Shown: positions 46,835-56,161, counted from the first letter of the stretch. The stretch is 64,000 nucleotides of DNA from an uncultured Alistipes sp. (GCA_937899895.1 CALBQR010000011.1:1-64000); one strand, 5' to 3'. Program-made: numbers and translations. The notes: generated from the sequence alone by a model not told the origin.

Positions 46835-46858
46835 CTCTCTAATCTAAAAAAGGTTGTT

Positions 46859-47947
46859 TTATTCAAATACAACTTCGCCAAATTTCTTTTCCCAGCCAAC
46901 GACCTCCAAAGAGAGGTTGCCATCACTCTGCTTCAATGCGCCGAGAGTGATGTTGTAGAAAGTACCGTTCTGGACCGTCTTACCGCTAACCGAAGCGGTG
47001 AAGGTAGGCATACCCTCAATGGTTACATACACCTTGAAAGACTTGCCGCTGATGCCTTCGGGGTTGATGACCAAAACGGGGTGAGTATCAATCGAGTAGC
47101 TTGCGCGATTGTCGTACTCCTCCTTGTTCATCACGTGCCAGAAAGCGTCGCTTGTGCCTTCGGGGGTAGCGGGGTAGCCAAGGGTTACCGAGTTAGATTT
47201 TGAGGTAAATGAAACCTTGTTGCTGGCAGCGGGCGATGCAACATTGCGCTTGAACGATGCCAAGTCCGCCATAAATGTACCTGCAACAGCGGCAGAACCA
47301 TCACCTTCGATAGTGATAGCCTGAACCTTCTGGCCTGCGATTGCACCCGTAATTGAGCCGCCATTAGCATCTTTTGTGCTGGCGTCAATTACGAAGAAAC
47401 GCAGATATGCGTGGGGGTGAACCATCGTGCCCTCAACGCCGTCAGTTACCTGCTGGTTGGCATTCGAGGTTACAATGTCCCACATAAAGTCGCTCTTTCT
47501 CAAATCGCCATCCTGCAAAGTGGGGATCTGACCCTGAATATGCAGAGTGTTGGGATCGCTCGAACTTGCTGTTGAATAGGGGTAGTAGAGGTAGAATGTG
47601 TGGTCTGCCTCGTCCTTATATTGCAGATTAGTTCTCAAAACAGCGTTGTAATATGGTGTGGTCTGCGGATTTGCAGAAACCGTTACCTGCTTGTTTGCTG
47701 CGCCGATATAGGGGCAATAAACACCAACCTTGTCGCCTTCGCTCCATACGAATTGGGTGGCACCATTCGCATTCTTATCGGGGCTGATGGCAGTTCTTGT
47801 CATATCGGCTACACCGCCATAAGTGAAATAAACGGCGGGTTTGTTCTGTGCCTCTTCGTCGGGAGTAACCGGGCCTACGGGATCCGGCTCTGCGCAACCA
47901 GCCAACATCAGGGCTGCAATTGCGAATATGCTATAAAATTTCTTCAT
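46859..47947 (-). CDS. fimbrillin family lipoprotein, locus A
   Basis: 362 residues. The signal ends LAGC (Cys18), then AEPDP. The Mfa-like hallmark is ADMTRTAISPDKNANG, then FVWSEGDKVGVYCPY (about 67-82), followed by two beta-sandwich regions to the C-terminus. Likely the main or an accessory fimbrial shaft subunit, exported as a lipoprotein and then assembled on the surface. Arg51 lies where Bacteroidales type V pilins are trimmed. The start has the strongest SD in the region (AAGGAGGAAAAAGGT before ATG). It is 22 nt after the small peptide gene. Confidence 0.9.
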   Translation of the reverse strand: MKKFYSIFAIAALMLAGCAEPDPVGPVTPDEEAQNKPAVYFTYGGVADMTRTAISPDKNANGATQFVWSEGDKVGVYCPYIGAANKQVTVSANPQTTPYYNAVLRTNLQYKDEADHTFYLYYPYSTASSSDPNTLHIQGQIPTLQDGDLRKSDFMWDIVTSNANQQVTDGVEGTMVHPHAYLRFFVIDASTKDANGGSITGAIAGQKVQAITIEGDGSAAVAGTFMADLASFKRNVASPAASNKVSFTSKSNSVTLGYPATPEGTSDAFWHVMNKEEYDNRASYSIDTHPVLVINPEGISGKSFKVYVTIEGMPTFTASVSGKTVQNGTFYNITLGALKQSDGNLSLEVVGWEKKFGEVVFE

Positions 47948-47969
47948 ACCTTTTTCCTCCTTTAATCAA

Positions 47970-48149
47970 TTATTCCCACTCTACGGGTTCATCAGCATCC
48001 CAATCCCAGTTGTCGAACCACTCCTGCTCCTGGTCGCCGTTCTCTCCTGCTCCCGCGTTCTCTCCAATTCTAGTCCCGGCAAATCCTTTTTCCACAACCG
48101 AGTAGGTCGCTTTAAGGGCTGGCACTTCGTAAATAAGCAATCTCTTCAT
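47970..48149 (-). CDS. 59-residue acidic peptide heading fimbrial locus A
   Basis: An ORF below usual size cut-offs, read directly from the sequence. It begins MKRLLIYEVPALKAT and then has VVEKGFAGT; the C-terminal third is acidic and Trp-rich (WFDNWDWDADEPVEWE). It has the same pattern as the peptide at 59133: YEVP, eight residues, VE[K/R]GF, two residues, T. There is no signal peptide and no Cys. AAAAAAGGGAT precedes the ATG, and the stop is 22 nt before the fimbrillin start. Function unknown; a leader-like, regulatory or secreted peptide are all possible. Confidence 0.75.
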   Translation of the reverse strand: MKRLLIYEVPALKATYSVVEKGFAGTRIGENAGAGENGDQEQEWFDNWDWDADEPVEWE

Positions 48150-48370
48150 ATCCCTTTTTTATTTGTTATTTTCAAATCGTTGTTTTTTTGTTTCGTTCTC
48201 TTATAGTTAGTTTATGTGGCTTTTTCATTTAAGGGCTGCATAACTCTCTTCGCTCTTCTCCATCCATACTCACAATGCCTTTACAGAGGTTCTACATTTC
48301 TTCTAATACGGGCACTATTCACCGTGTTAAATGCCGTAAAAATTGCGTTTTCGTAAGAAAACTATTTCTA

Positions 48371-48403
48371 CAAAGTTAAAGCATTTTTCTGTAAAAAAAC
48401 AAA
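48371..48403 (-). promoter_or_regulatory. promoter of fimbrial locus A
   Basis: On the minus strand TTTG (48400-48403) and TAACTTTG (48371-48378) are 21 nt apart. The leader to the peptide gene is about 215 nt and has no ORF I would call. It contains GAGAACGAAACAAAAA (48185-48200), also found in the leader of locus B. Confidence 0.65.
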
Positions 48404-48600
48404 TAAAAGGGAACTTTTTGAAAAATATTGTTCATTTCATCGCTTTTTTGTCAAAAATGGAGCGAAAAAACTCTTAAAATGAGATTCTTTGCCCCGTTTG
48501 CGGATGATATCTGAACAATTTGGCGGAAAAGAGGTACGCCTTTTATATATATAAATAGGTATTATCTCCGAGAAAATGTTGCCAATTCTCTCTCCGTGTT
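48404..48600. other. AT-rich gene-free stretch upstream of locus A
   Basis: No gene or RNA family is recognised here. The region is AT-rich, with a TATATATATAAATA run near 48544. Confidence 0.5.
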
Positions 48601-48606
48601 TTACTC

Positions 48607-48672
48607 GAAGGTCGCTGATGTTTCTTGATATTCCTTGATATTCGCTGATGTCCGTTGATCTTCGCTGATAAC
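48607..48672. repeat. degenerate ~12-bp tandem repeats
   Basis: About five imperfect copies of a unit like TCGCTGATGT / TTCTTGATAT / TTCCTTGATA / TTCGCTGATG occur. They lie between the mut operon terminator and the upstream region of fimbrial locus A. No coding sense is apparent. Confidence 0.65.
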
Positions 48673-48675
48673 CGC

Positions 48676-48712
48676 ACAAAAAAAGAGGCCACCCACGCGG
48701 GATGGCCTCTCG
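48676..48712 (-). terminator. terminator of the mutA-mutB operon
   Basis: An AGAGGCCA(CCC) / (GGG)ATGGCCTCT stem is followed on the minus strand by T7. It lies 28 nt after the mutB stop. Confidence 0.85.
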
Positions 48713-48739
48713 GTTATATGCTTGCTAACCGATTCCGGA

Positions 48740-50872
48740 TTACTCCTCCGAGAGGATCTCCAAAATCTTGATAGCGGCAGTTGCGATCGGGGTACCGGGA
48801 CCGAAGATTGCAGCTGCACCGTCGCGATAAAGCTGATCGTAGTCCTGTGCGGGGATTACACCACCAACAACTACTACGATATCCTCGCGACCCAGCTTCT
48901 TCAGCTCGGCGATGATCTGCGGAACGAGGGTGAGGTGGCCTGCTGCCAGCGACGATACACCTACTGCGTGAACGTCATTCTCAACAGCCTGCTTTGCAGC
49001 CTCTTCGGGAGTCTGGAACAACGGACCCATATCGACGTCGAAGCCGATATCGGCGTAACCCGTTGCAACAACCTTTGCACCACGGTCGTGGCCGTCCTGA
49101 CCGAGCTTAGCGATCATAATACGGGGCTGACGACCCTCCTTCTTTGCGAATGCCTCGGCCATCTCCTTAGCCTTGGCGAAAGTTGCATCTGCTTTCACTT
49201 CTGACGAATATACACCTGAAATTGAACGAATTACTGCCTTGTAGCGACCTACTACAACCTCGCAAGCGTCCGAGATCTCACCCAGAGTTGCGCGTACCTT
49301 CGCTGCCTCAACAGCCAGCTCCAACAGGTTGCCCTGCTTGGTCTTAACGCACTCGGTGATTGCTGCCAGAGCCTTCTGAACAGCAGCCTCGTCGCGGTTA
49401 GCACGCAGCTCCTGCAAACGCTTGATCTGCGACTCGCGTACTGCGGTGTTATCAACTGCAAGGATGTCGATCGGAGCCTCCTTCTCAAGACGGTACTCAT
49501 TTACGCCGATGATCTTCTCAACGCCCGAATCGATACGAGCCTGCTTACGTGCAGCAGCCTCCTCGATACGCATCTTGGGAATACCGGTCTCGATTGCCTT
49601 TGCCATACCACCGAGCTTCTCTACCTCCTCGATCAGAGCCCAAGCCTTGTGAGCGATCTCGTTGGTCAGCGACTCTACGTAGTACGAACCTGCCCACGGG
49701 TCAACCTCGCGGCATACGTTGGTCTCCTCCTGAATGTAGATCTGGGTGTTACGTGCAATACGAGCCGAGAAGTCGGTCGGCAGTGCGATTGCCTCGTCCA
49801 AAGCGTTGGTGTGCAACGACTGGGTATGACCCAGAGCAGCACCCATTGCCTCGATTGCGGTACGTGCAACGTTGTTGAAGGGATCCTGCTCGGTGAGCGA
49901 CCAACCCGAAGTCTGCGAGTGAGTACGCAGTGCCAACGACTTGGGATTCTTGGGCTCGAACTGCTTAACGATCTTTGCCCACAACATACGTGCTGCACGC
50001 ATCTTTGCGATCTCCATAAAGTGGTTCATACCGATTGCCCAGAAGAACGACAGACGCGGAGCGAACTGGTCGATGCTCATACCGGCATTAACACCTGCGC
50101 GCAGGTACTCCAAACCGTCGGCCAGCGTGTAAGCCAGCTCAATGTCTGCGGTTGCACCTGCCTCCTGCATATGGTAGCCAGAGATCGAGATCGAGTTGAA
50201 CTTGGGCATATTCTTCGAAGTGTACTCGAAGATATCGGCGATGATTCGCATCGAGAATTCGGGGGGATAGATATAGGTGTTACGAACCATAAACTCCTTC
50301 AAGATATCGTTCTGGATCGTACCTGCCATCTGATCGAGGGTGCAACCCTGCTCCAAACCTGCTACGATGTAGAATGCCAAGATGGGAAGAACGGCACCGT
50401 TCATAGTCATCGACACCGACATCTGGTTCAGAGGAATACCATCGAACAGTACCTTCATATCCTCAACCGAGCAGATCGATACACCTGCCTTACCTACGTC
50501 GCCAACTACACGCGGGTGGTCAGCGTCGTAACCACGGTGAGTAGCCAAGTCGAATGCTACCGACAGACCCTTCTGGCCCGAAGCCAGGTTACGGCGGTAG
50601 AATGCGTTCGACTCCTCAGCGGTCGAGAAACCTGCATACTGACGAATGGTCCAAGGACGCATTACATACATTGTCGAATAGGGACCGCGCAGGAACGGAG
50701 CGATACCTGCTGCATAGTTCAGGTGCTCCATACCGGCCAGATCCTCTGCCGAGTAATGACCTTTAACGGGTATCTGCTCGGCGGTCAGCCATACGTTTTC
50801 ATTGCACTCGCACGGCTTCTGTGCATCACAAGCTGCGCCTGCGTATGCCAAATCAGCGAATTTTGCTCTCAT
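48740..50872 (-). CDS. mutB: methylmalonyl-CoA mutase, large (catalytic) subunit
   Basis: 710 residues. It interconverts succinyl-CoA and (R)-methylmalonyl-CoA with adenosylcobalamin, here likely in propionate formation from succinate. Residues ~30-560 are the catalytic barrel (PFLRGPYSTMYVMRPWTIRQ, RTHSQTSGWSLTEQDPFNN). The C-terminal cobalamin domain (~575-705) has D-G-H-D-R-G with His595 as the lower cobalt ligand, then VGVSSLAAGH and VVGGVIP. Full length. Second gene of the operon, 15 nt after mutA. Confidence 0.97.
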   Translation of the reverse strand: MRAKFADLAYAGAACDAQKPCECNENVWLTAEQIPVKGHYSAEDLAGMEHLNYAAGIAPFLRGPYSTMYVMRPWTIRQYAGFSTAEESNAFYRRNLASGQKGLSVAFDLATHRGYDADHPRVVGDVGKAGVSICSVEDMKVLFDGIPLNQMSVSMTMNGAVLPILAFYIVAGLEQGCTLDQMAGTIQNDILKEFMVRNTYIYPPEFSMRIIADIFEYTSKNMPKFNSISISGYHMQEAGATADIELAYTLADGLEYLRAGVNAGMSIDQFAPRLSFFWAIGMNHFMEIAKMRAARMLWAKIVKQFEPKNPKSLALRTHSQTSGWSLTEQDPFNNVARTAIEAMGAALGHTQSLHTNALDEAIALPTDFSARIARNTQIYIQEETNVCREVDPWAGSYYVESLTNEIAHKAWALIEEVEKLGGMAKAIETGIPKMRIEEAAARKQARIDSGVEKIIGVNEYRLEKEAPIDILAVDNTAVRESQIKRLQELRANRDEAAVQKALAAITECVKTKQGNLLELAVEAAKVRATLGEISDACEVVVGRYKAVIRSISGVYSSEVKADATFAKAKEMAEAFAKKEGRQPRIMIAKLGQDGHDRGAKVVATGYADIGFDVDMGPLFQTPEEAAKQAVENDVHAVGVSSLAAGHLTLVPQIIAELKKLGREDIVVVVGGVIPAQDYDQLYRDGAAAIFGPGTPIATAAIKILEILSEE

Positions 50873-50887
50873 AGTTTTTCCTTCCGT

Positions 50888-52738
50888 TTAGATACCGAGT
50901 TCCTTCAAATAATACTTCAAAGTATCGAGTACATTAACCTTAACGTGGATAAAGTTCTCGATGCCCTGTGCTTTCAGCTCGTCCATCGATGCGGGAGCAC
51001 CTGCAACAACCAAGATTGCCTTGCCGCCCAGCAACTCCTTGATCTTGGGAGCTACGGTCAGGTAATCGTCGTCAGCAGCGCAAACCACTACGATATCTGC
51101 CTGTGCTGCCAATGCAGCCTCTACGCCCTCCTCAACCGACTTGAAGAAGGTGTTGTCCTGTACGCGGATACCTGCGCAACCGAAGAAGTTGCACGAGAAC
51201 TGTGCACGAGCACGTGCCATACCCAGCGTACCGCAAGTCAGCATAAATGCCTTCGGGGTCTTCTCGCTACGGTCAACGGTAAGACGCATCTCCTCGAATG
51301 CCATTGCACCACGATAGGGCTTCAAGCAGTTGCCCTCGGCAGCCGAGCGAGCAACAACCTCTGCCTTAACGTCGTCAGCAGCAACCTCGGTAAAGTTGGG
51401 ATACTGGTTAGCACCCAGCAGGATCTGACGGCGAGTCGAAACTGCCTTATCCTTTGCAGCAGCAGCCTTCTCTACCTCTGCTACTACGAAGCCCTCCTTG
51501 AATGCAGCCATATAGCCACCCTTCTCCTCAACGGTCTTGAACAGTGCCCAAGCCTGCTCTGCGATGTTCTTGGTGAGGTTCTCGATGTAGTATGAACCAC
51601 CTGCGGGGTCAACTACCTGGTCGAAGTGCGACTCGTGCTTCAACAGCAACTGAACGTTGCGTGCGATGCGATCCGAGAACTCGGTCGGAGTCTCAAATGC
51701 TGCGTCAAACGGAGTAACCTCCAACGAGTGAACACCGGCGATGGTTGCCGACATTGCCTCGGTGGTACCGCGCAACATATTGATATAGGGGTCATAAACG
51801 GTCTGGTTCCACTTCGACGTTACAGCGTGAGTGAACATCTTGGTCGAGCACTTGCACTCCGGCCTGTATGCCTCAACGATGTTAGCCCACAACATACGAG
51901 CTGCGCGGAACTTTGCCATCTCCATAAAGTAGTTCGACGATACAGCCATCGTAAAGCGCATCTTCGAAGCAACCTGATCAACGGTCAGACCCTGCTCCAT
52001 CAACTTCACGAGGTACTCGTGGCCAACAGCCAGCGTGAATGCCAACTCCTGAACGATGGTCGAACCGGCGTTGTGGAACTGCGAACCGGTAACACCTACC
52101 ACCTTCACACCCTTGTAAGCAGCGGTCTTCTTGATCAGCTCTGCCATATCAGCGAAGCAAGCCTCGCCATTCTCGCAGCAGCAGAAGCCACCCTTCATCG
52201 AGAGAGCCATCACGATAGGATCAACTACGAAATTAACGTGCAGATCGTCAGCAGCTACGCCCTCTTTCTCAACCTTTGCCAACAGCAGATCAGCTACCTC
52301 CTCAACTGCCGAGCCGCAGATAGTCAGCTCGATAGCGGGCAGAGCGATGCCAGCCAGCAGGGTATCCAGATCCTCTGCCGAGAACTCGGCATTGCAGATG
52401 CAGAAACCAAGCGCATCAACGCCTGCATTCAGAATTTTCAGAGCCTCGGCGTTAGCCTTTGCGGGGCACTCTACGCCAATGGTCTGATGTACGCGCCACT
52501 CGTTGCTCTTGCCGGTGCTACGTACATACGGGAACTGGCCGATGCCAGCACCCAAGAATTCAACAGCCTTAAGGTCTTCGGCGCGGTAGTAGGGACGTAC
52601 GTTGAAACCTTCGTCGGTACGCCATACAAGTTTGCGCTCATAGTCAGCCCCTTTAAGGTCGGCCGTAATAACCTCTTCCCATTTCTCGGTCGGTACCGGC
52701 GGGAAAAGATCGAACAGCTTTTCTTTGGTATTTGCCAT
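50888..52738 (-). CDS. mutA: methylmalonyl-CoA mutase, small subunit
   Basis: 616 residues from the ATG at 52738 (MANTKEKLFDLFPPVPTEKW); a 22-residue longer frame is rejected because its N-terminus crosses the promoter region. It is homologous to MutB over the barrel. The C-terminal cobalamin-like domain lacks the DxHxxG motif, as in other small subunits, so it is the non-catalytic partner of the heterodimer. First gene of the operon. Confidence 0.95.
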   Translation of the reverse strand: MANTKEKLFDLFPPVPTEKWEEVITADLKGADYERKLVWRTDEGFNVRPYYRAEDLKAVEFLGAGIGQFPYVRSTGKSNEWRVHQTIGVECPAKANAEALKILNAGVDALGFCICNAEFSAEDLDTLLAGIALPAIELTICGSAVEEVADLLLAKVEKEGVAADDLHVNFVVDPIVMALSMKGGFCCCENGEACFADMAELIKKTAAYKGVKVVGVTGSQFHNAGSTIVQELAFTLAVGHEYLVKLMEQGLTVDQVASKMRFTMAVSSNYFMEMAKFRAARMLWANIVEAYRPECKCSTKMFTHAVTSKWNQTVYDPYINMLRGTTEAMSATIAGVHSLEVTPFDAAFETPTEFSDRIARNVQLLLKHESHFDQVVDPAGGSYYIENLTKNIAEQAWALFKTVEEKGGYMAAFKEGFVVAEVEKAAAAKDKAVSTRRQILLGANQYPNFTEVAADDVKAEVVARSAAEGNCLKPYRGAMAFEEMRLTVDRSEKTPKAFMLTCGTLGMARARAQFSCNFFGCAGIRVQDNTFFKSVEEGVEAALAAQADIVVVCAADDDYLTVAPKIKELLGGKAILVVAGAPASMDELKAQGIENFIHVKVNVLDTLKYYLKELGI

Positions 52739-52781
52739 AACTATTAATAAAATGAGGTTAAGTTGTTTCTGTTCAATTGAA

Positions 52782-52789
52782 CAAAGATA
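52782..52789 (-). promoter_or_regulatory. -7 element of the mutA-mutB operon
   Basis: CAAAGATA reads TATCTTTG on the minus strand, 43 nt before the mutA start. TTTG lies 22 nt further upstream, slightly long for a -33 element. No cobalamin riboswitch is visible in the short leader. Confidence 0.6.
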
Positions 52790-52871
52790 CAAATTTTTTC
52801 CCATTGTTATTCAAAAAACAGGAAAATTTTCACTCTTCTCGAACAAAACGGCATAAAACCGAGAAAATAAT

Positions 52872-52904
52872 CGTGAATTGTGAATTGCGGATTGTGAATT
52901 GAAT
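52872..52904 (+). repeat. imperfect heptamer repeat overlapping the pdxA promoter
   Basis: GTGAATT units (GTGAATTGTGAATTGCGGATTGTGAATTG) occur about four times with one interruption. The last copies provide the ATTG at the -33 position of the pdxA promoter. The same heptamer forms the pure array at 57061-57114. Confidence 0.75.
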
Positions 52905-52921
52905 AAAAATTGCTATCTTTG
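52891..52921 (+). promoter_or_regulatory. promoter of pdxA
   Basis: ATTG (52891-52894) and TATCTTTG (52914-52921) are 19 nt apart, 25 nt before the start codon. The -33 element lies within the heptamer repeat. Confidence 0.65.
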
Positions 52922-52946
52922 TAAGTTGATATATAAACAAAAACAG

Positions 52947-54044
52947 ATGAGCGATAACAAAATACGAGTAGGTATCACACAGGGCGACACCAACGGCATC
53001 GGCTGGGAGGTCATCATCAAAACCTTCGCAGACGCACGTATGGCCGAATTGTGTACACCCGTGATCTACGGCTCGCCCAAAGTGGCGACATATTATAAGA
53101 ATCGGCTGAACGACGTTGAGGGCTTCATATATAACCCCATTCAGTCGGTTTCGCAGGCACGTCGCGGCAAGGTCAATATCATCGATTGCGGACCTTCGGA
53201 GATCCCTATCGAGATGGGTAAGACTACACCCGAAGCTGGTGCCGCTGCGGTAGCCTCGTTGAAGGCTGCCATTCGCGATTTGAAGGCGGGTGAGATCGAT
53301 GTTTTGGTTACTGCGCCGATCAACAAGGAGAGCGTTCAGAGCGACGAGTTCCGCTATACGGGTCATACCGAGTTTTTGGCTGCCGAGTTGGAGGGCGAGC
53401 CGATGATGATGATGTGCAGCGAGGTGCTGCGCGTGGGTTTGATGACAATCCACATTCCGCTGGCGGAGGTGGCGCAGGCAATCTCGAAGGAGAAGATTGT
53501 CGAGGCTCTGCACCGTCTGCGTGCGACGTTGCGTAGCGATTTCGCAATTGTTGAGCCACGTATTGCGGTGCTGGCACTCAACCCCCACGCGGGTGACGGA
53601 GGTCTGCTCGGCACGGAGGAGCAGGAGGTGATTCGCCCCGCAGTGCAGGAGGCTTTTGAGCAGAAGGTGCTGGCGTTTGGTCCGTTTGCAGCCGATGGTT
53701 TCTTTGCAAGCGGTATGTTCAAGAAGTATGACGCGGTGCTGGCGATGTATCACGATCAGGGTTTGGCTCCGTTCAAGACCATTTCGCCGGAGGGTGTGAA
53801 TTTTACGGCGGCGTTGTCGAAGGTACGCACCTCGCCTGACCACGGTGTGGCGTACGACATTGCAGGTAAGGACTTGGCCGATCCGCAGTCGATGCGCGAG
53901 GCTATCTATGCTGCGATCGACATCTTCGAGAACCGTCGTCGTTGGGCGCAGATGAATGCCAATCCGTTGCAGCATTTCGAGCGTGAGAAGGGCCGCGACG
54001 TATCGGTACACGATCTGAAACTGCCCGAACCCGCAGAGGAGTAA
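52947..54044 (+). CDS. pdxA: 4-hydroxythreonine-4-phosphate dehydrogenase
   Basis: 365 residues from the ATG at 52947; the longer frame from 52899 would begin upstream of the promoter's -7 box. It oxidises 4-phosphohydroxy-L-threonine in the DXP-dependent pyridoxal phosphate pathway. Family motifs are GITQGDTNGIGWEV at the N-terminus, TAPINKES, YTGHTEFLA (metal His), NPHAGDGGLLG, and YHDQGLAPFK (metal His). Cytoplasmic homodimer. It stands alone with its own promoter; pdxJ is not in the window. Confidence 0.94.
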   Translation: MSDNKIRVGITQGDTNGIGWEVIIKTFADARMAELCTPVIYGSPKVATYYKNRLNDVEGFIYNPIQSVSQARRGKVNIIDCGPSEIPIEMGKTTPEAGAAAVASLKAAIRDLKAGEIDVLVTAPINKESVQSDEFRYTGHTEFLAAELEGEPMMMMCSEVLRVGLMTIHIPLAEVAQAISKEKIVEALHRLRATLRSDFAIVEPRIAVLALNPHAGDGGLLGTEEQEVIRPAVQEAFEQKVLAFGPFAADGFFASGMFKKYDAVLAMYHDQGLAPFKTISPEGVNFTAALSKVRTSPDHGVAYDIAGKDLADPQSMREAIYAAIDIFENRRRWAQMNANPLQHFEREKGRDVSVHDLKLPEPAEE

Positions 54045-54176
54045 AAGAGTGCGTAGCAGAATTAATTTTGAATCTTGAATTAACTAAAATAACGCCGACC
54101 GCCGTGTATTCCGTCTCGTAATTGTGGGAGCGCGGCGCGAGGAAAACTAACAACACAAACAAAACACAAACAAGCA

Positions 54177-56126
54177 ATGATGAAAATCACTTTCCCCGAC
54201 GGCAGCATTCGTGAGTATGCCAAAGGGACTACGGCGATGCAGATCGCCGAGAGCATCAGCCAGCGTTTGGCACAGGAGGTGCTGGCGGTTGAGGTTAATG
54301 GCGAGGTTCGTGATCTGAACCTGCCGATCAATGATGACAGCCACGTGAAGCTGCTCAAATGGGACGATGATGAGGGTAAGCACGCATTCTGGCACACCTC
54401 GTCGCACCTGTTGGCAGAGGCTTTGGAGGCATTGTACCCCGGTATTAAGTTCGGTATCGGTCCCGCAATCGAGAGCGGTTTCTACTACGATGTCGATTGC
54501 CCCGTGCCCATCACCGAGAGCGACCTGCCCCGCATCGAGCAGAAGATGATGGAGTTGGCTCGCACGAAGGAGGCTGTCGTACGTACCGAGGTTGCAAAGG
54601 CCGAGGCTCTGCGTACATTCACCGAGAAGGGCGACCAGTACAAAGTTGAGTTGATCGAGGCATTGGAGGACGGTACAATTTCGTTCTACACCAATGGCGC
54701 ATTTACCGACCTTTGCCGCGGTCCGCACCTGCCCAACACAGGATTAATCAAGGCTATCAAACTGACCTCGGTTGCAGGCGCATATTGGCGCGGCGACGAG
54801 AAGCGTCAGATGCTGACCCGTATATATGGTATCTCGTTCCCCAAGAAGTCGATGCTCGATGAGTATCTGGCAATGATGGAGGAGGCGAAGAAGCGCGACC
54901 ACCGTAAGCTCGGCAAGGAGTTGGAGTTGTTCGCATTCTCGCAGCGCGTAGGTCAGGGTCTGCCTTTGTGGTTGCCGAAGGGTGCCGCTCTGCGCGACCG
55001 CTTGGAGCAGTTCTTGCGCCGTGTGCAGAAGGCTTACGGCTACCAGCAGGTTATCACCCCGCACATCGGCAACAAGGAGCTCTATGTAACTTCGGGCCAC
55101 TATGCAAAGTATGGTAAGGACTCGTTCCAGCCCATCCACACCCCCATCGAGGGCGAGGAGTACCTGCTCAAACCGATGAACTGCCCCCACCACTGCGAGA
55201 TCTACAAGACCAAGCCCCGTTCGTATAAGGATCTGCCTTTGCGTTTGGCGGAGTTCGGTACGGTATATCGCTACGAGCAGAGCGGTGAGTTGCACGGTCT
55301 GACCCGCGTACGTGGTTTCACGCAGGACGATGCCCATATGTTCGTACGCCCCGACCAGCTGTTGGAGGAGTTCGAGAAGGTTATCGACATCATTCTCTAT
55401 ATCTTCAAGACCTTGAAGTTCGACAACTACACCGCACAGATATCGTTGCGCGATCCCAATAACAAGGAGAAGTATATCGGCTCGGACGAGAACTGGGAGA
55501 AGGCCGAGCAGGCAATTATCGACGCTGCAAAGGAGAAGGGTCTGAATACGGTTGTTGAGTATGGCGAGGCTGCATTCTACGGTCCGAAGCTCGACTTTAT
55601 GGTTAAGGATGCTATCGGCCGTAAGTGGCAGTTGGGTACCATTCAGGTGGATTACAACCTGCCCGAACGTTTCGATCTGACCTACACCGGTGCTGACGAC
55701 AAACCTCACCGCCCGATTATGATCCACCGCGCACCTTTCGGCTCGATGGAGCGTTTCGTGGCAGTATTGTTGGAGCACACCGCAGGCAAGTTCCCGCTGT
55801 GGCTCTCGCCCGATCAGGTGGCTGTGCTGCCCATCAGCGAGAAGTACAACGACTACGCCGAGAAGGTTACCGACTTCCTCAACCGCAACGATGTTCGCGC
55901 ACAGATTGACAACCGTAACGAGAAGATCGGTCGTAAGATCCGCGACAACGAGTTGAAACGTATCCCCTACCTGCTGATCGTAGGTGAGAAGGAGCAGGCC
56001 GATGGTCTGGTTTCGGTGCGCGTTCAGGGCGAGGGCGACAAGGGTCAGATGACTATGGAGGCCTTCCGCGACCTGATCCTCGAAAAGGTGAAGGAGGAGA
56101 CCGCAGGCAATGATAAAATTCAGTAA
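54177..56126 (+). CDS. thrS: threonyl-tRNA synthetase
   Basis: 649 residues, full length; ATG 54177 or 54180. It charges tRNA-Thr. Domain order is TGS (1-62), editing domain (about 65-225, with HTSSHLLAEAL and SGFYYDV) and class II catalytic core (245-540, with MNCPHHCEIY giving Cys and His zinc ligands). RVRGFTQDDAHMF is motif 2, and the anticodon-binding domain fills 545-640. No T-box is present in the 130-nt upstream region. infC follows 35 nt downstream, the common thrS-infC order. Confidence 0.97.
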   Translation: MMKITFPDGSIREYAKGTTAMQIAESISQRLAQEVLAVEVNGEVRDLNLPINDDSHVKLLKWDDDEGKHAFWHTSSHLLAEALEALYPGIKFGIGPAIESGFYYDVDCPVPITESDLPRIEQKMMELARTKEAVVRTEVAKAEALRTFTEKGDQYKVELIEALEDGTISFYTNGAFTDLCRGPHLPNTGLIKAIKLTSVAGAYWRGDEKRQMLTRIYGISFPKKSMLDEYLAMMEEAKKRDHRKLGKELELFAFSQRVGQGLPLWLPKGAALRDRLEQFLRRVQKAYGYQQVITPHIGNKELYVTSGHYAKYGKDSFQPIHTPIEGEEYLLKPMNCPHHCEIYKTKPRSYKDLPLRLAEFGTVYRYEQSGELHGLTRVRGFTQDDAHMFVRPDQLLEEFEKVIDIILYIFKTLKFDNYTAQISLRDPNNKEKYIGSDENWEKAEQAIIDAAKEKGLNTVVEYGEAAFYGPKLDFMVKDAIGRKWQLGTIQVDYNLPERFDLTYTGADDKPHRPIMIHRAPFGSMERFVAVLLEHTAGKFPLWLSPDQVAVLPISEKYNDYAEKVTDFLNRNDVRAQIDNRNEKIGRKIRDNELKRIPYLLIVGEKEQADGLVSVRVQGEGDKGQMTMEAFRDLILEKVKEETAGNDKIQ

Positions 56127-56147
56127 ATCAAAGTTTTATTAACCAAT

Positions 56148-56153
56148 AGGAGG
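56148..56153 (+). promoter_or_regulatory. Shine-Dalgarno that sets the infC start
   Basis: A perfect AGGAGG lies 8 nt before the ATA at 56162. It overlaps an in-frame TAG (56147), so translation cannot begin further upstream in this frame. Confidence 0.75.
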
Positions 56154-56161
56154 ACAAAACT

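Noticed and set aside
52739..52800. Possible cobalamin riboswitch before mutA
   Set aside because: The leader is about 40 nt, too short, and there is no B12-box-like sequence.
54045..54176. Possible T-box leader before thrS
   Set aside because: No T-box core sequence or antiterminator stem is seen in the 132 nt; T-boxes are also unusual in this phylum.
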